Source of the DNA: Clostridiales bacterium
GTDB taxonomy: Bacteria > Bacillota > Clostridia > Oscillospirales > Ruminococcaceae
Length of the DNA stretch: 31,338 nucleotides
Assembly (NCBI GenBank): GCA_029007575.1
Contig: JAQXIB010000123.1
Coordinates: 1 to 31,338 of the forward strand
Direction of reading: 5' to 3'
This document shows positions 22,734 to 30,895 of this stretch, in pieces. The position numbers were made by a program, and so were the translations under genes. A model generated the notes under the pieces. It worked only from the letters and a program-made list of their open reading frames with translations. It had not been told where the DNA came from and did no database searches. Each line of letters opens with the position of its first letter. The first letter of the stretch is position 1.

Positions 22734-24209
22734 TTAATGTTTTCTTCTTTTACTCAACCGTCTGTAAAGGTAATAAGCAGCGATTATCACAACAACCGCA
22801 ATCACAAACGGCCCCAAAAACTTGGATGCCACAACTCTCCTGTATTCTGAAAAGGCTTTATTGTAACCGCTGGTCAATGTTACTTTATCTCCCCGATAAT
22901 TCCCAAGCTCAAAATATTCCATTGCCTCTTGATACTGGTTCTGACGCAGAAATACTTTTCCGATTTGTGCATATGCCAATTCGAAATTGGAGTTTAAGTT
23001 AATGACTTCTTGCCAGGTTTTCACGCTTTTTTCATACTCACCCGTATTATAATAGCTATCTGCAATATCAATCAAATTGCCGTATGCGGTTCGTTTGAAA
23101 ACAGTGATTCTACCATTAGCCTCATCGGCAACCAAAATATCGCTGTTTCTGGTTTCAATGGCAGTAGGTGCCATAAAGGTTCCCAACTGACTCCCCAGGC
23201 TGCCGAATACATAAAACAGAAATCCCTCGCTGTTATAGACAAAAACGCGTCCTCTTGCTGAATCCAAGGCATAATATAATCCGTTATCTCCCGGTACAAT
23301 ATCGGTAAACAAAGAAGTCTTGAATTCCGTCTCATCCGCATCCTCCGGCATAATATCGCCGACAATGTCTACATAGCCATTCCGGATCAGAACATCTTTT
23401 CCCGCCAGATTCAAACGTTTAATCGGTGTAGATGTATCAATTGATTTAGAAACCGCATAAATAAACCCATCAGAGTCAAACGCCATATTGGTATATTCGA
23501 TCGGGACAAATTGTTCCAATTTATCTCGCTGTTCCTTGCTCATCAACTTTTTCCAGATTTTTATAATGGGATTTACCGTCACCTTATTACTTCCGACAAA
23601 AGAAATAAACTTTCCGTCCGGGTCAAGCTGTAAAATACCGGAGTTTTCATTTCTGGAAATTACATAGATGTTTCCGGAAGCATCTGCGCCTACCTTGATC
23701 GGTAAAAACACATATTCATCCGCTTGAGCATTAATCGGTACAACATCTTGAATGATTTTTTTACATTTAAATTCTGAATCCAGTATCACGATTCTCTTTT
23801 GATTGGTATCCGCGACATATATGTCACCCGACTTTGTCACAAAGATGCCCTCCGGAGCGGCAAAAAAGTCGATCAGACCATCGGCTCCATCAAAAGAATC
23901 CAGCTTTTTCACCAGCTTGTAATCCGAATCCAGCACCAAAATACAGTTTGTCGCCGCATCCACGATATAAAGGTTGCCGTCTTTATCAAAACACATATCC
24001 TTAGGCTGCAGCAGAGGAACGCCTAAATTTGAACGATCTAAATATCGCTCCGGCGTGTAGGGCACAGGAGAATATTCTGCCGTCACACTACCGGTAGAGG
24101 TCGAATAGGTATAACAATCATACGGCACAGTAGCAGAAACCTGAGCAGACACAACAACGACCAAAAGCAAAACACAGAGACAGGAAAACAGCTTTTTTGT
24201 TTGTTTCAC
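22734..24209 (-). CDS. NHL-repeat beta-propeller with TPR and C-terminal membrane anchor
   Basis: The 491-residue protein has a signal peptide (LCVLLLVVVVSAQVSA, cleavage about residue 26) and NHL/six-bladed propeller repeats. The repeats are PKDMCFDKDGNLYIVDAATN, PEGIFVTKSGDIYVADTNQK, IKVGADASGNIYVISRNE, TNMAFDSDGFIYAVSK and a last blade with ILVADEANGRITVF. TPR helices follow (about 385-450, YYNTGEYEKSVKTWQEVI, LRQNQYQEAMEYFELGNY), then a terminal membrane helix (FVIAVVVIIAAYYLYRRL) and a basic tail. The propeller and TPRs face outside and probably scaffold or bind other surface proteins. No enzyme motif is visible. It starts five bases after the permease gene. Confidence 0.85.
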   Translation of the reverse strand: MKQTKKLFSCLCVLLLVVVVSAQVSATVPYDCYTYSTSTGSVTAEYSPVPYTPERYLDRSNLGVPLLQPKDMCFDKDGNLYIVDAATNCILVLDSDYKLVKKLDSFDGADGLIDFFAAPEGIFVTKSGDIYVADTNQKRIVILDSEFKCKKIIQDVVPINAQADEYVFLPIKVGADASGNIYVISRNENSGILQLDPDGKFISFVGSNKVTVNPIIKIWKKLMSKEQRDKLEQFVPIEYTNMAFDSDGFIYAVSKSIDTSTPIKRLNLAGKDVLIRNGYVDIVGDIMPEDADETEFKTSLFTDIVPGDNGLYYALDSARGRVFVYNSEGFLFYVFGSLGSQLGTFMAPTAIETRNSDILVADEANGRITVFKRTAYGNLIDIADSYYNTGEYEKSVKTWQEVINLNSNFELAYAQIGKVFLRQNQYQEAMEYFELGNYRGDKVTLTSGYNKAFSEYRRVVASKFLGPFVIAVVVIIAAYYLYRRLSKRRKH

Positions 24210-24214
24210 AATAT

Positions 24215-25111
24215 CTACTCCTTCATTCCTGAACTAGCCATTGTTTCAATAATCTGGCTCTGGGTCAAAATAAAGAGGATAAACGGCACAATCAGTACAA
24301 TGACGCTGACTGCTGCCCCGGCTCCCATCCGGATTGTACCACCGCTTGAAATCTGATGCAGCGCATATGGAAGAGATTTCAGTTCTTCCCGATAAATATA
24401 AGTTGTGTTTTGGTTGTTCCAAAGATTTTGAAAGGAAAATATCGCCAGAGTCAGCCATGCCGGTTTGACATTGGGCATGATGATTTTCCAGAATACCCGA
24501 AAAATACTGGCGCCGTCTATTTTGGCTGCTTCAATCAGACTGTCCGGAATTTGGGACATAAACTGTTTCATAATATAAAGACCAAGGCTGGTCCCCAATG
24601 CGGGCAAGATAATGGCCAGATAATTATCGAGCAGATTCAGTGACGCCATTGTCTGATAATTGACGATATCCGATACAGCCGGAGCAAACATCAAAGACGT
24701 CACAATAATGGAAAAGATAATGCCGCCACCTTTTAAATTCAGTTTTGCAAGGGGAAAAGCGCACATGGAAGCAATGATGATATGTCCCACTGTTCCGACA
24801 ACGGAAACAAAAACAGAGTTGAATACATATCTGGAAAAAGGTACCCATGTAGATGACATCAGCGTTGACAAGCTCTTGAAATTTTCCAGTGTTGGCTTTT
24901 GCACAATAAACTTGGGCGGATATACATATAACTCATTAAGCGGCTTGATGGATTGAATAAAAATAAGCAATACCGGCAAAATGCTGAAAACTGCAAAAAG
25001 CAGCAATACCAGAAACATCATAAAATTTCCGCTTTTACTTCGGCTGAGTCGACTGGCTTTGTTGGAAAACAACCGACCGAAAAAGCCTTTTTTCCTTACT
25101 TGTGTGTTCAT
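24215..25111 (-). CDS. Carbohydrate ABC transporter permease, MalG-type (importer 1)
   Basis: The 298-residue CUT1 permease has a basic N-terminus, a first membrane helix (FMMFLVLLLFAVFSILPVLL) and the EAA loop SLIEAAKIDGASIFRVFWKI followed by IMPNVKPAW. About six membrane segments are expected. It pairs with the permease encoded four bases upstream. The closest solute-binding protein is the fused one at 26077-28947, so these three probably form one importer. Confidence 0.92.
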   Translation of the reverse strand: MNTQVRKKGFFGRLFSNKASRLSRSKSGNFMMFLVLLLFAVFSILPVLLIFIQSIKPLNELYVYPPKFIVQKPTLENFKSLSTLMSSTWVPFSRYVFNSVFVSVVGTVGHIIIASMCAFPLAKLNLKGGGIIFSIIVTSLMFAPAVSDIVNYQTMASLNLLDNYLAIILPALGTSLGLYIMKQFMSQIPDSLIEAAKIDGASIFRVFWKIIMPNVKPAWLTLAIFSFQNLWNNQNTTYIYREELKSLPYALHQISSGGTIRMGAGAAVSVIVLIVPFILFILTQSQIIETMASSGMKE

Positions 25112-25115
25112 ACTC

Positions 25116-26057
25116 TTACTTACCTACCTTGCCGATCAATTTCTGGGAGAATTTATTCGCAAATAAAGAAAATAAAAACAGTACAGTTGCAATTGCAGAA
25201 GCATATCCTCTTTCATAACGAATAAAAGCAAAATCCTGTAGGTGATGCATCAGGGTGTGCGTTGCATAGTTGACGCTTGGAAATCCGGTCATAGCCGTTG
25301 CTACTGTTGCTGTGGTGAAGGTGTTTGTGATTGCAAGGATCGCGGACAACAGCAAATGCGGCACCATCATCGGCAACGTTATATACCACAGCTCTTGAAA
25401 CCGGTTTTTTACACCATCCATAGCAGCCGCCTCATAATATTGCTTATCTACTGTATTAAATCCGGCGCGAAGCGTCAGAAAAGAGGTGCCGAGACTAACC
25501 CAAAGCTGTACAATAATAACAACCATCATCATATATGTAGGATCGCGCAGCCACTGAATCGGCTCTGTAATAGCGCCCAGTTTCAACAAAAAGCTGTTGA
25601 GATAACCATAGATATCCCCGTCAAACACAATCAGCCAGATGGTAAAAGTTGCCTGGGACAAAGTCGGCAGATAAAAGATAACCGTAAGAATAGTTTTCCA
25701 GGGGTTTTTGAATTCGTTAACGCACCAAGCCAGAAACAGGCTCAAAAAATAACTAAGCGGTCCCACGACAATGGCAAGCAAAAAGGTGTTTTTTAACGCA
25801 ATCGGAAAAACCGAGTCAGTAAAAAACAACTGGACATAGTTGTCAAACCCTAAAAATTTCGGGCTTTCAAAAACATTATAAGAAGTAAAGCTCAGTCCGA
25901 TAGCACTGATGACAGGCCAGACGGTAAACGTAAAGAACACAAGCAGATAAGGGAGCATCAGCAGATATCCCTGATAATTCCTTTTCAAATAGCTCCAGCC
26001 ACTTTGTCGCGGCCTTGTCACAGCAACACCTTGCATATCTATTTCCATTCCTTTCAA
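25116..26057 (-). CDS. Carbohydrate ABC transporter permease, MalF-type (importer 1)
   Basis: The 313-residue CUT1 permease has its first membrane helix at LLMLPYLLVFFTFTVWPVIS, the phrase LSFTSYNVFESPKFLGFDNY typical of the MalF side, and the EAA loop YYEAAAMDGVKNRF with ITLPMM. I keep the TTG start at 26057, since AGGAG lies six bases before it; ATG 26048 is the alternative but has its purine stretch too close. It follows the fused solute-binding protein gene by 19 bases. Confidence 0.9.
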   Translation of the reverse strand: MKGMEIDMQGVAVTRPRQSGWSYLKRNYQGYLLMLPYLLVFFTFTVWPVISAIGLSFTSYNVFESPKFLGFDNYVQLFFTDSVFPIALKNTFLLAIVVGPLSYFLSLFLAWCVNEFKNPWKTILTVIFYLPTLSQATFTIWLIVFDGDIYGYLNSFLLKLGAITEPIQWLRDPTYMMMVVIIVQLWVSLGTSFLTLRAGFNTVDKQYYEAAAMDGVKNRFQELWYITLPMMVPHLLLSAILAITNTFTTATVATAMTGFPSVNYATHTLMHHLQDFAFIRYERGYASAIATVLFLFSLFANKFSQKLIGKVGK

Positions 26058-26076
26058 ACTTTACTCCTTTTTCAAT

Positions 26077-28947
26077 CTAGTTCAGACCGAATTTTTTCCG
26101 CATTGCCTGAACTTCATCGTTTATCATTTTATTGTGGTCAATAATGGATTCCCGCGGAACCAGACCGTTATTGATCACAAGCGTTGCCGCTGTTACAACA
26201 TATCGCACCGTCATATATCCGCCGGGTGCCTCTGCAACTGCCTTTGTCTTGCGATAAGCAGTCATGATCGTATCCAACTCATCAGCTGACCACGGCAGCT
26301 TTTCCATCGCCTCCATTGTAGCGGGCGCATACCGTCCGGCAGGTCCCTGAATGTTTTCTACCTCTATTCCATAAGCAGCCTGGATGTCAGCAGAGGTCCA
26401 CCATTTTAAGAATTCCCAAGCCTCTTCTTTCTTTTCGGAATTGGAAAAAATCAGCGCTCCGGTTGCCGACGCACTTGCCGTATGATCAACGCTTCCATCT
26501 TCCTTGACGGTTCCGGGCATTTGGGTGAAGCCCCAAAGTCCGTTGATTTCCGGCGCTGCTGCCTGAAGCGTCGTGTAAAAGGTATAAGGCATGAAAACAA
26601 TCGGCGCCTCCCCGGTGCGAAATCGGGTAGTATGGTTAATTTTCTGGCTGACCTTATATTTGGTATACAAATCGGTAAACTGTTTAAAAGCTTCAATCGA
26701 TTCATTGGAATCCAGCGTACTTTTGGTCAGGTTGTTATCATAAACATTTCCGCCTTGTTGGAACAAAAGAGTAGTAAAAAGGTCAATGCTGCTGTCAGAC
26801 AGATTCGGTACACCGATTTCCATATATTTATTTTGCAGCTGAGGTAGGATTTCATAAACTTCCTGCCAAGTATCCGGCACCTTGATTCCCAGCTCGTCCA
26901 AAATATCCTTGCGGTAAAACATCATATAAAAGGTGTACTTGTCCGGCAACGCATAAATTTTGTCCTGATAACGGAAAGGAGTTAATGACTCCGGATAAAA
27001 GCGGGAAATAACCTCATCAATATCCGCAAATTCAGAAAGATTGTACACCGCGTTTCGGTAAGCATAATTCATCGGATAAGTACTGGCCAGCCCTACAACG
27101 GTGTCGGGTCCTCTTCCGCTGGATACTGCCGGCAGAAGCACAGAAACATCGACCAATCGAATATCAACCCCTATCCCGGTTTTGGGGCTGAACTCATTTT
27201 CTACCAAGGCCTGAATCGCCTGAGCCTGATCTCGTCCGGTACCGACCACGGCAGCTGTGCTGTTCAGCCAAAGCGTAATGTTCTTTTTCCTATCTTGCTG
27301 CTCTGATCCAATCGAATTGTAGTCCACAAAAAATGAAATCACAAAGGATTTTATCTCGAACCAAACCTTTTCAAAAAATCCGGCATCCGCTTTTCCTGAT
27401 TCGGTGTTTTCAGAAACAAATTCCATCCAGTCAATCAAAAGCGGCTGGCTGACTGCGTTTAACTGAAAATCCGAAAGGTTACTGATATTAGTGCGGAAAT
27501 TATCCAGCCGGGCAGGAATGGTTTCCATATCCTCCATAAAGCTGTCTAACTGAACCTGCATTTTTTCCATTTCGGAATACCCGGTTCCTTTCGTGCCGGT
27601 CAATTCAAAAAAGGAATCCTTGACCTCTTTGAGTTGTTCACTCACTTTTTTCAGTTGTTCTTTCAACTCCGGCAGAGAAATTTCAATGTTATAATCTCGG
27701 TCGGAATCCGGGTATGATCCGGTCAGCATAAACACCTGACGATAACAGCCGTTAAGTTGCACAATGCATTCATTCAGTTTCTCGAGCAGCGCAGAAAGCA
27801 GTCCTACATTGTTTTCAAGCCGAATCGTATGTGTGCCTTCCTTTAAATAAAAGAGATAACTGCCGTTTGTTGTATCTCCGACTTCAAACATTTGCCAGCC
27901 GGATTTATAATTAAATCCGATATTATTCGCCTCAGAAAACGGGACTTGCCCATCTATCAACAATCTGCGGTAAGAAATAATGCCCGGATTCTGATCCTGC
28001 TTGCCGCGAATGTTCAGCTTATAGAGTCCTGTTTTTTCAACTTCAAACTCCCACTCGATCCAACTTTTCGGCTCCGCCCAATGAGAACCGCCGATAGTAT
28101 TAATCACAATGTTGGAAAGGCTGATCGGGCTGGTGGCTGGAGAGGTTCTGTCGCTGGACGGATAAAGAACCGCATCCGATTTTAACGAAGCATCCTCGCC
28201 CTCAATATGTATCGTTTTTGTTTCTCCGGACTGCGGATATCCGCTTTTGACTTCCTGATATCCCGGCAAAGAAGCTGCATTGAAAAAACGGATATAGTCA
28301 ATTGCCATAGGCTCTTTTACCGAGGTGATCCGCAGCGTATTTTTACCCTGCTGTAATTTTACTTTTAATTCTGTATTTGCGTTATAATTGGAGCCTGTCA
28401 GCACCACCTTTTGAAAAGCCGGTGCCTCTGTCTGTGCAGGCCGCAAATGGTTCCCATTTGCATCCTTTTCAAATTGATCTGATTTATTTTGATAGATCCG
28501 CTTAAAGGTCATTGTTTCAAGATCGCTGTAAGGAATCTCGCCGTTAATGCTGATCTCCCGCTCAATCTCGCTTCCCTTACCTGGCAGCGGATAATAATTG
28601 ATTTCGATTTCATAAAGCCCTTCCTCGGGCACCTCAAATTCCCACTCCACATAGCCCTGTGCTTCTGTCCGGAGCGGGGTCATCACATCATCCAGTTTTT
28701 CCAGTACCTTTGCGCAGTTTTCTCCGCTGGTACTGTAATCCTTGGCAAATAGCTTAATTTCCTGTTTAGGTTCAACCAAGTCGCTGTTTGCGGCTAAATA
28801 TGCAGAATAAGACATGAAGCCTGTTGATTGTTGGGTATCTGCCTGTCCCAATATATCTGTTGTTTTCCCGGCAGCAAAATCTATTAAGTTACTTGCAAAA
28901 ACTGCGGTACACAAAATCAGAGATAAAGTCCTTTTACCAGTCTTCAC
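26077..28947 (-). CDS. Fused carbohydrate-binding / extracellular solute-binding protein (importer 1)
   Basis: The 956-residue protein has a signal peptide without a lipobox (SLILCTAVFASNLIDFAAG). Two CBM6/35-like beta-sandwiches follow: about 62-222 (EWEFEVPEEGLYEIEINYY, ending EPMAIDYIRF) and about 247-510 (EWEFEVEKTGLYKLNIRGK, ending QPLLIDWMEF). A long helical segment (about 380-495, KEQLKKVSEQLKEVKDSFF) interrupts the second just before its last strand. From about 555 comes a family 1 solute-binding domain (NITLWLNSTAA, DTWQEVYEILPQL, EEAWEFLKWWTS). The design would present glycan-binding modules next to the import receptor. GTG 28947 is the start, with GGAGG seven bases upstream; the frame itself opens at 29019. 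How it stays at the cell surface without a lipobox is unclear. Confidence 0.88.
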   Translation of the reverse strand: MKTGKRTLSLILCTAVFASNLIDFAAGKTTDILGQADTQQSTGFMSYSAYLAANSDLVEPKQEIKLFAKDYSTSGENCAKVLEKLDDVMTPLRTEAQGYVEWEFEVPEEGLYEIEINYYPLPGKGSEIEREISINGEIPYSDLETMTFKRIYQNKSDQFEKDANGNHLRPAQTEAPAFQKVVLTGSNYNANTELKVKLQQGKNTLRITSVKEPMAIDYIRFFNAASLPGYQEVKSGYPQSGETKTIHIEGEDASLKSDAVLYPSSDRTSPATSPISLSNIVINTIGGSHWAEPKSWIEWEFEVEKTGLYKLNIRGKQDQNPGIISYRRLLIDGQVPFSEANNIGFNYKSGWQMFEVGDTTNGSYLFYLKEGTHTIRLENNVGLLSALLEKLNECIVQLNGCYRQVFMLTGSYPDSDRDYNIEISLPELKEQLKKVSEQLKEVKDSFFELTGTKGTGYSEMEKMQVQLDSFMEDMETIPARLDNFRTNISNLSDFQLNAVSQPLLIDWMEFVSENTESGKADAGFFEKVWFEIKSFVISFFVDYNSIGSEQQDRKKNITLWLNSTAAVVGTGRDQAQAIQALVENEFSPKTGIGVDIRLVDVSVLLPAVSSGRGPDTVVGLASTYPMNYAYRNAVYNLSEFADIDEVISRFYPESLTPFRYQDKIYALPDKYTFYMMFYRKDILDELGIKVPDTWQEVYEILPQLQNKYMEIGVPNLSDSSIDLFTTLLFQQGGNVYDNNLTKSTLDSNESIEAFKQFTDLYTKYKVSQKINHTTRFRTGEAPIVFMPYTFYTTLQAAAPEINGLWGFTQMPGTVKEDGSVDHTASASATGALIFSNSEKKEEAWEFLKWWTSADIQAAYGIEVENIQGPAGRYAPATMEAMEKLPWSADELDTIMTAYRKTKAVAEAPGGYMTVRYVVTAATLVINNGLVPRESIIDHNKMINDEVQAMRKKFGLN

Positions 28948-28990
28948 GTTCTTACCTCCAGGCGTCCGTTTTATCAGCTTGGGACGCAAT

Positions 28991-29019
28991 ATTATCAAAT
29001 CTTTCCGTGCATTGCACAA
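28991..29019 (-). promoter_or_regulatory. Possible internal promoter of the fused solute-binding protein gene
   Basis: On the minus strand, -35 TTGTGC (29019-29014), a 17-base spacer and -10 GATAAT (28996-28991) are present, followed by a leader of about 38 bases to GTG 28947. The -10 is good and the -35 is weak. Confidence 0.4.
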
Positions 29020-29056
29020 TCATAAATAAGCCCGTATCAGAAAAGCGGCAATCCAT

Positions 29057-29082
29057 GTTCCGGCGGCAAAAGCCGTCGGAAC
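29057..29082 (-). repeat. Intergenic hairpin between the two solute-binding protein genes
   Basis: GTTCCGACGGC, TTTT loop, GCCGCCGGAAC (minus strand, 29082-29057) gives an 11-bp GC-rich stem with one G-T pair. There is no directly adjacent T tract, so it is more likely an mRNA stabiliser or processing hairpin than a terminator. Such hairpins often follow a highly expressed binding-protein gene. The 180-base gap otherwise holds only the promoter-like site at 28991-29019. Confidence 0.5.
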
Positions 29083-29127
29083 ACAGACCACCTGTTCTGC
29101 TTTTATTTTTCTGTCTGTTTTAGGATG

Positions 29128-30726
29128 TCAACTGACAACCTTGCCGCTATAAAGCTCGTTAACCTTGCTGTTAAGTTGATTTTTATATTTGGCAACAATA
29201 GATTTTACTGTACCTTTGTTTGCCAGAATATCCGGCCATACGGTTGACTGGAGCAGCTCCAAATTGTAGCTGTTCGCCATGGTGTATACCGGTTTTTTGG
29301 CCTGCTGCTGGAACAGTTTTGCGCTGTTGTTATCCAGCGTGGATTTGATTGCGTTAAACAGTTCTTCGGATTTTGCCGAAAAAGCGATTTTTTCTTCTCG
29401 GCTGGTATCCCAATATGCCAGCGCATCCTGTACCACGGCAACAATCTCTTTCGGATTGCTCACCTTGGCCGGCACAACCGCCATATCCGGCTGGGTTCCG
29501 CTCGGCACAACATAATCGCTTGCTTTGGGGCCTTTCGGATAATAAACCCAGCCAATATTTTTGATTTTCATATCCTGTAATGCTCTACCGTACCTTGCAT
29601 GGCAGGAATACATCGCGACCTTGCCGGTGAACATTGCGCCAAACGGAGAATCGGTACCGAGGTTTTTCAGTTCTTCACCATTCGGAACAGAATGATCCAC
29701 ATTGTGCAGATCGGCAATAAACTGCAACGCTTCAATTGCATTTTCGGAATCCAGTGCAATGGAAGGCTTACCATTTTTATCAAACTTCAGCAGACTTGCA
29801 TTGTTAGTGGAAATGAAATCCAGCCACGGATCTGTAGAAGTAAACGCATAGTTGTCCCGCTTACCGTCGTTGTTGGTGTCGCCCTGCTTGAGCATAAAGG
29901 TCTTACAAACCTTACGGAATGTATCCCATGTCCAATTGCCGTCATTGACATAAGTCCATAAATCAGGGATGCCCGCTTTGCTCAGCATATCTTTGTTATA
30001 CCAAATACCGTACCCGTATTCGTTGGGCGAATACGGAATGCCATATCTATGACCTTTAAACCAGCCCAGATCTTTTACCTGCTCTACTTGCCAAGTTGGA
30101 TCATTTTTGAAATCATAGTATTCGTCCAGCTTTAGGATATATCCTGTGTTTGCCAAATAAGGTTCGATGTCATAACCGCGGAAAATAGCGGCGTCATAAG
30201 TTGCTTTACCGGACTGGCTGTCTGATTTCAACTGTTTTACAATTCCTACATAGTCCGTATTTTTTACAAATACGATTTTGCAGTTAAATTTTTTCTCGGT
30301 TGCTTTGATACTCTTATTAAACACGGTGTCTTTTGTTCTGTCGGTATAATCCTGCTCTGTTACAATCTTGATGGTCCGTCCTTTTAAGTCATAAACAGGC
30401 TCGGTAAAGGTCTTGCCGCCGGACTGCTGTCCGGAGCTTGTTCCAGTAGAGGTACCGTTGCCGGTATTATCTTTTGATGTATTATTTTTACTGTCGTTTG
30501 CAGTCGAATCGGATTCTGTCGGTGCGTCCGATTCATTAGCGGATGCTTCACCCCCTGAGTTTCCTTCAAGTGTGGAAACTTCGCTGTTGGGCGAAGACGC
30601 GGTATCAGAAGCCTTGCTTGATGAATCACCGTTTCCGCCGCATCCCACCACCATACTGCTGAATGTTGCGATTGTAACAATCAGAGCAAACATTCTCATC
30701 AGCTTCGATTTCATCTTTCGTTTCAT
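29128..30726 (-). CDS. Sugar-type ABC solute-binding lipoprotein
   Basis: The 532-residue product has a type II signal peptide with lipobox MVVGC (Cys29), a Ser/Thr/Asn/Gly-rich stalk to about residue 108, and a family 1-type extracellular solute-binding domain. That domain starts VYDLKGRTIKIVTEQDYTDR and includes GIPYSPNEYGYGIWYNKDML, WTWDTFRKVCKTF and ALDSENAIEALQFIADLHN. Cluster I binding proteins capture sugars or oligosaccharides for CUT1 permeases. It probably serves one of the two permease pairs downstream. ATG 30726 is preferred, with AAGGAAAGG just upstream; ATGs at 30738 and 30714 are alternatives. The start choice does not affect the lipoprotein call. Confidence 0.9.
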   Translation of the reverse strand: MKRKMKSKLMRMFALIVTIATFSSMVVGCGGNGDSSSKASDTASSPNSEVSTLEGNSGGEASANESDAPTESDSTANDSKNNTSKDNTGNGTSTGTSSGQQSGGKTFTEPVYDLKGRTIKIVTEQDYTDRTKDTVFNKSIKATEKKFNCKIVFVKNTDYVGIVKQLKSDSQSGKATYDAAIFRGYDIEPYLANTGYILKLDEYYDFKNDPTWQVEQVKDLGWFKGHRYGIPYSPNEYGYGIWYNKDMLSKAGIPDLWTYVNDGNWTWDTFRKVCKTFMLKQGDTNNDGKRDNYAFTSTDPWLDFISTNNASLLKFDKNGKPSIALDSENAIEALQFIADLHNVDHSVPNGEELKNLGTDSPFGAMFTGKVAMYSCHARYGRALQDMKIKNIGWVYYPKGPKASDYVVPSGTQPDMAVVPAKVSNPKEIVAVVQDALAYWDTSREEKIAFSAKSEELFNAIKSTLDNNSAKLFQQQAKKPVYTMANSYNLELLQSTVWPDILANKGTVKSIVAKYKNQLNSKVNELYSGKVVS

Positions 30727-30863
30727 CCTTTCCTTCATGCTGAAAAAATACATCTGGATACGGAGAAGTGCACTTTGCATTGCTCCTGAAAACGGACGGA
30801 TAAACGGATTCCTTCATTTCATTTTTATGCGTTTTTCATCTGTTTTCCTTTTTATCAGGTGCA

Positions 30864-30879
30864 GAAAAGTACACTTTTC
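30864..30879. promoter_or_regulatory. Palindrome upstream of the first solute-binding protein gene
   Basis: GAAAAGTACACTTTTC has 7-bp arms (GAAAAGT/ACTTTTC) around two central bases. It lies in the 169-base gap between the surface-protein gene and the solute-binding protein gene, where a promoter for the transport locus would be expected. No T tract follows, so it is not a terminator. I see no clear -35/-10 pair beside it. Confidence 0.4.
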
Positions 30880-30895
30880 CGTGTTGTATTCTGTT

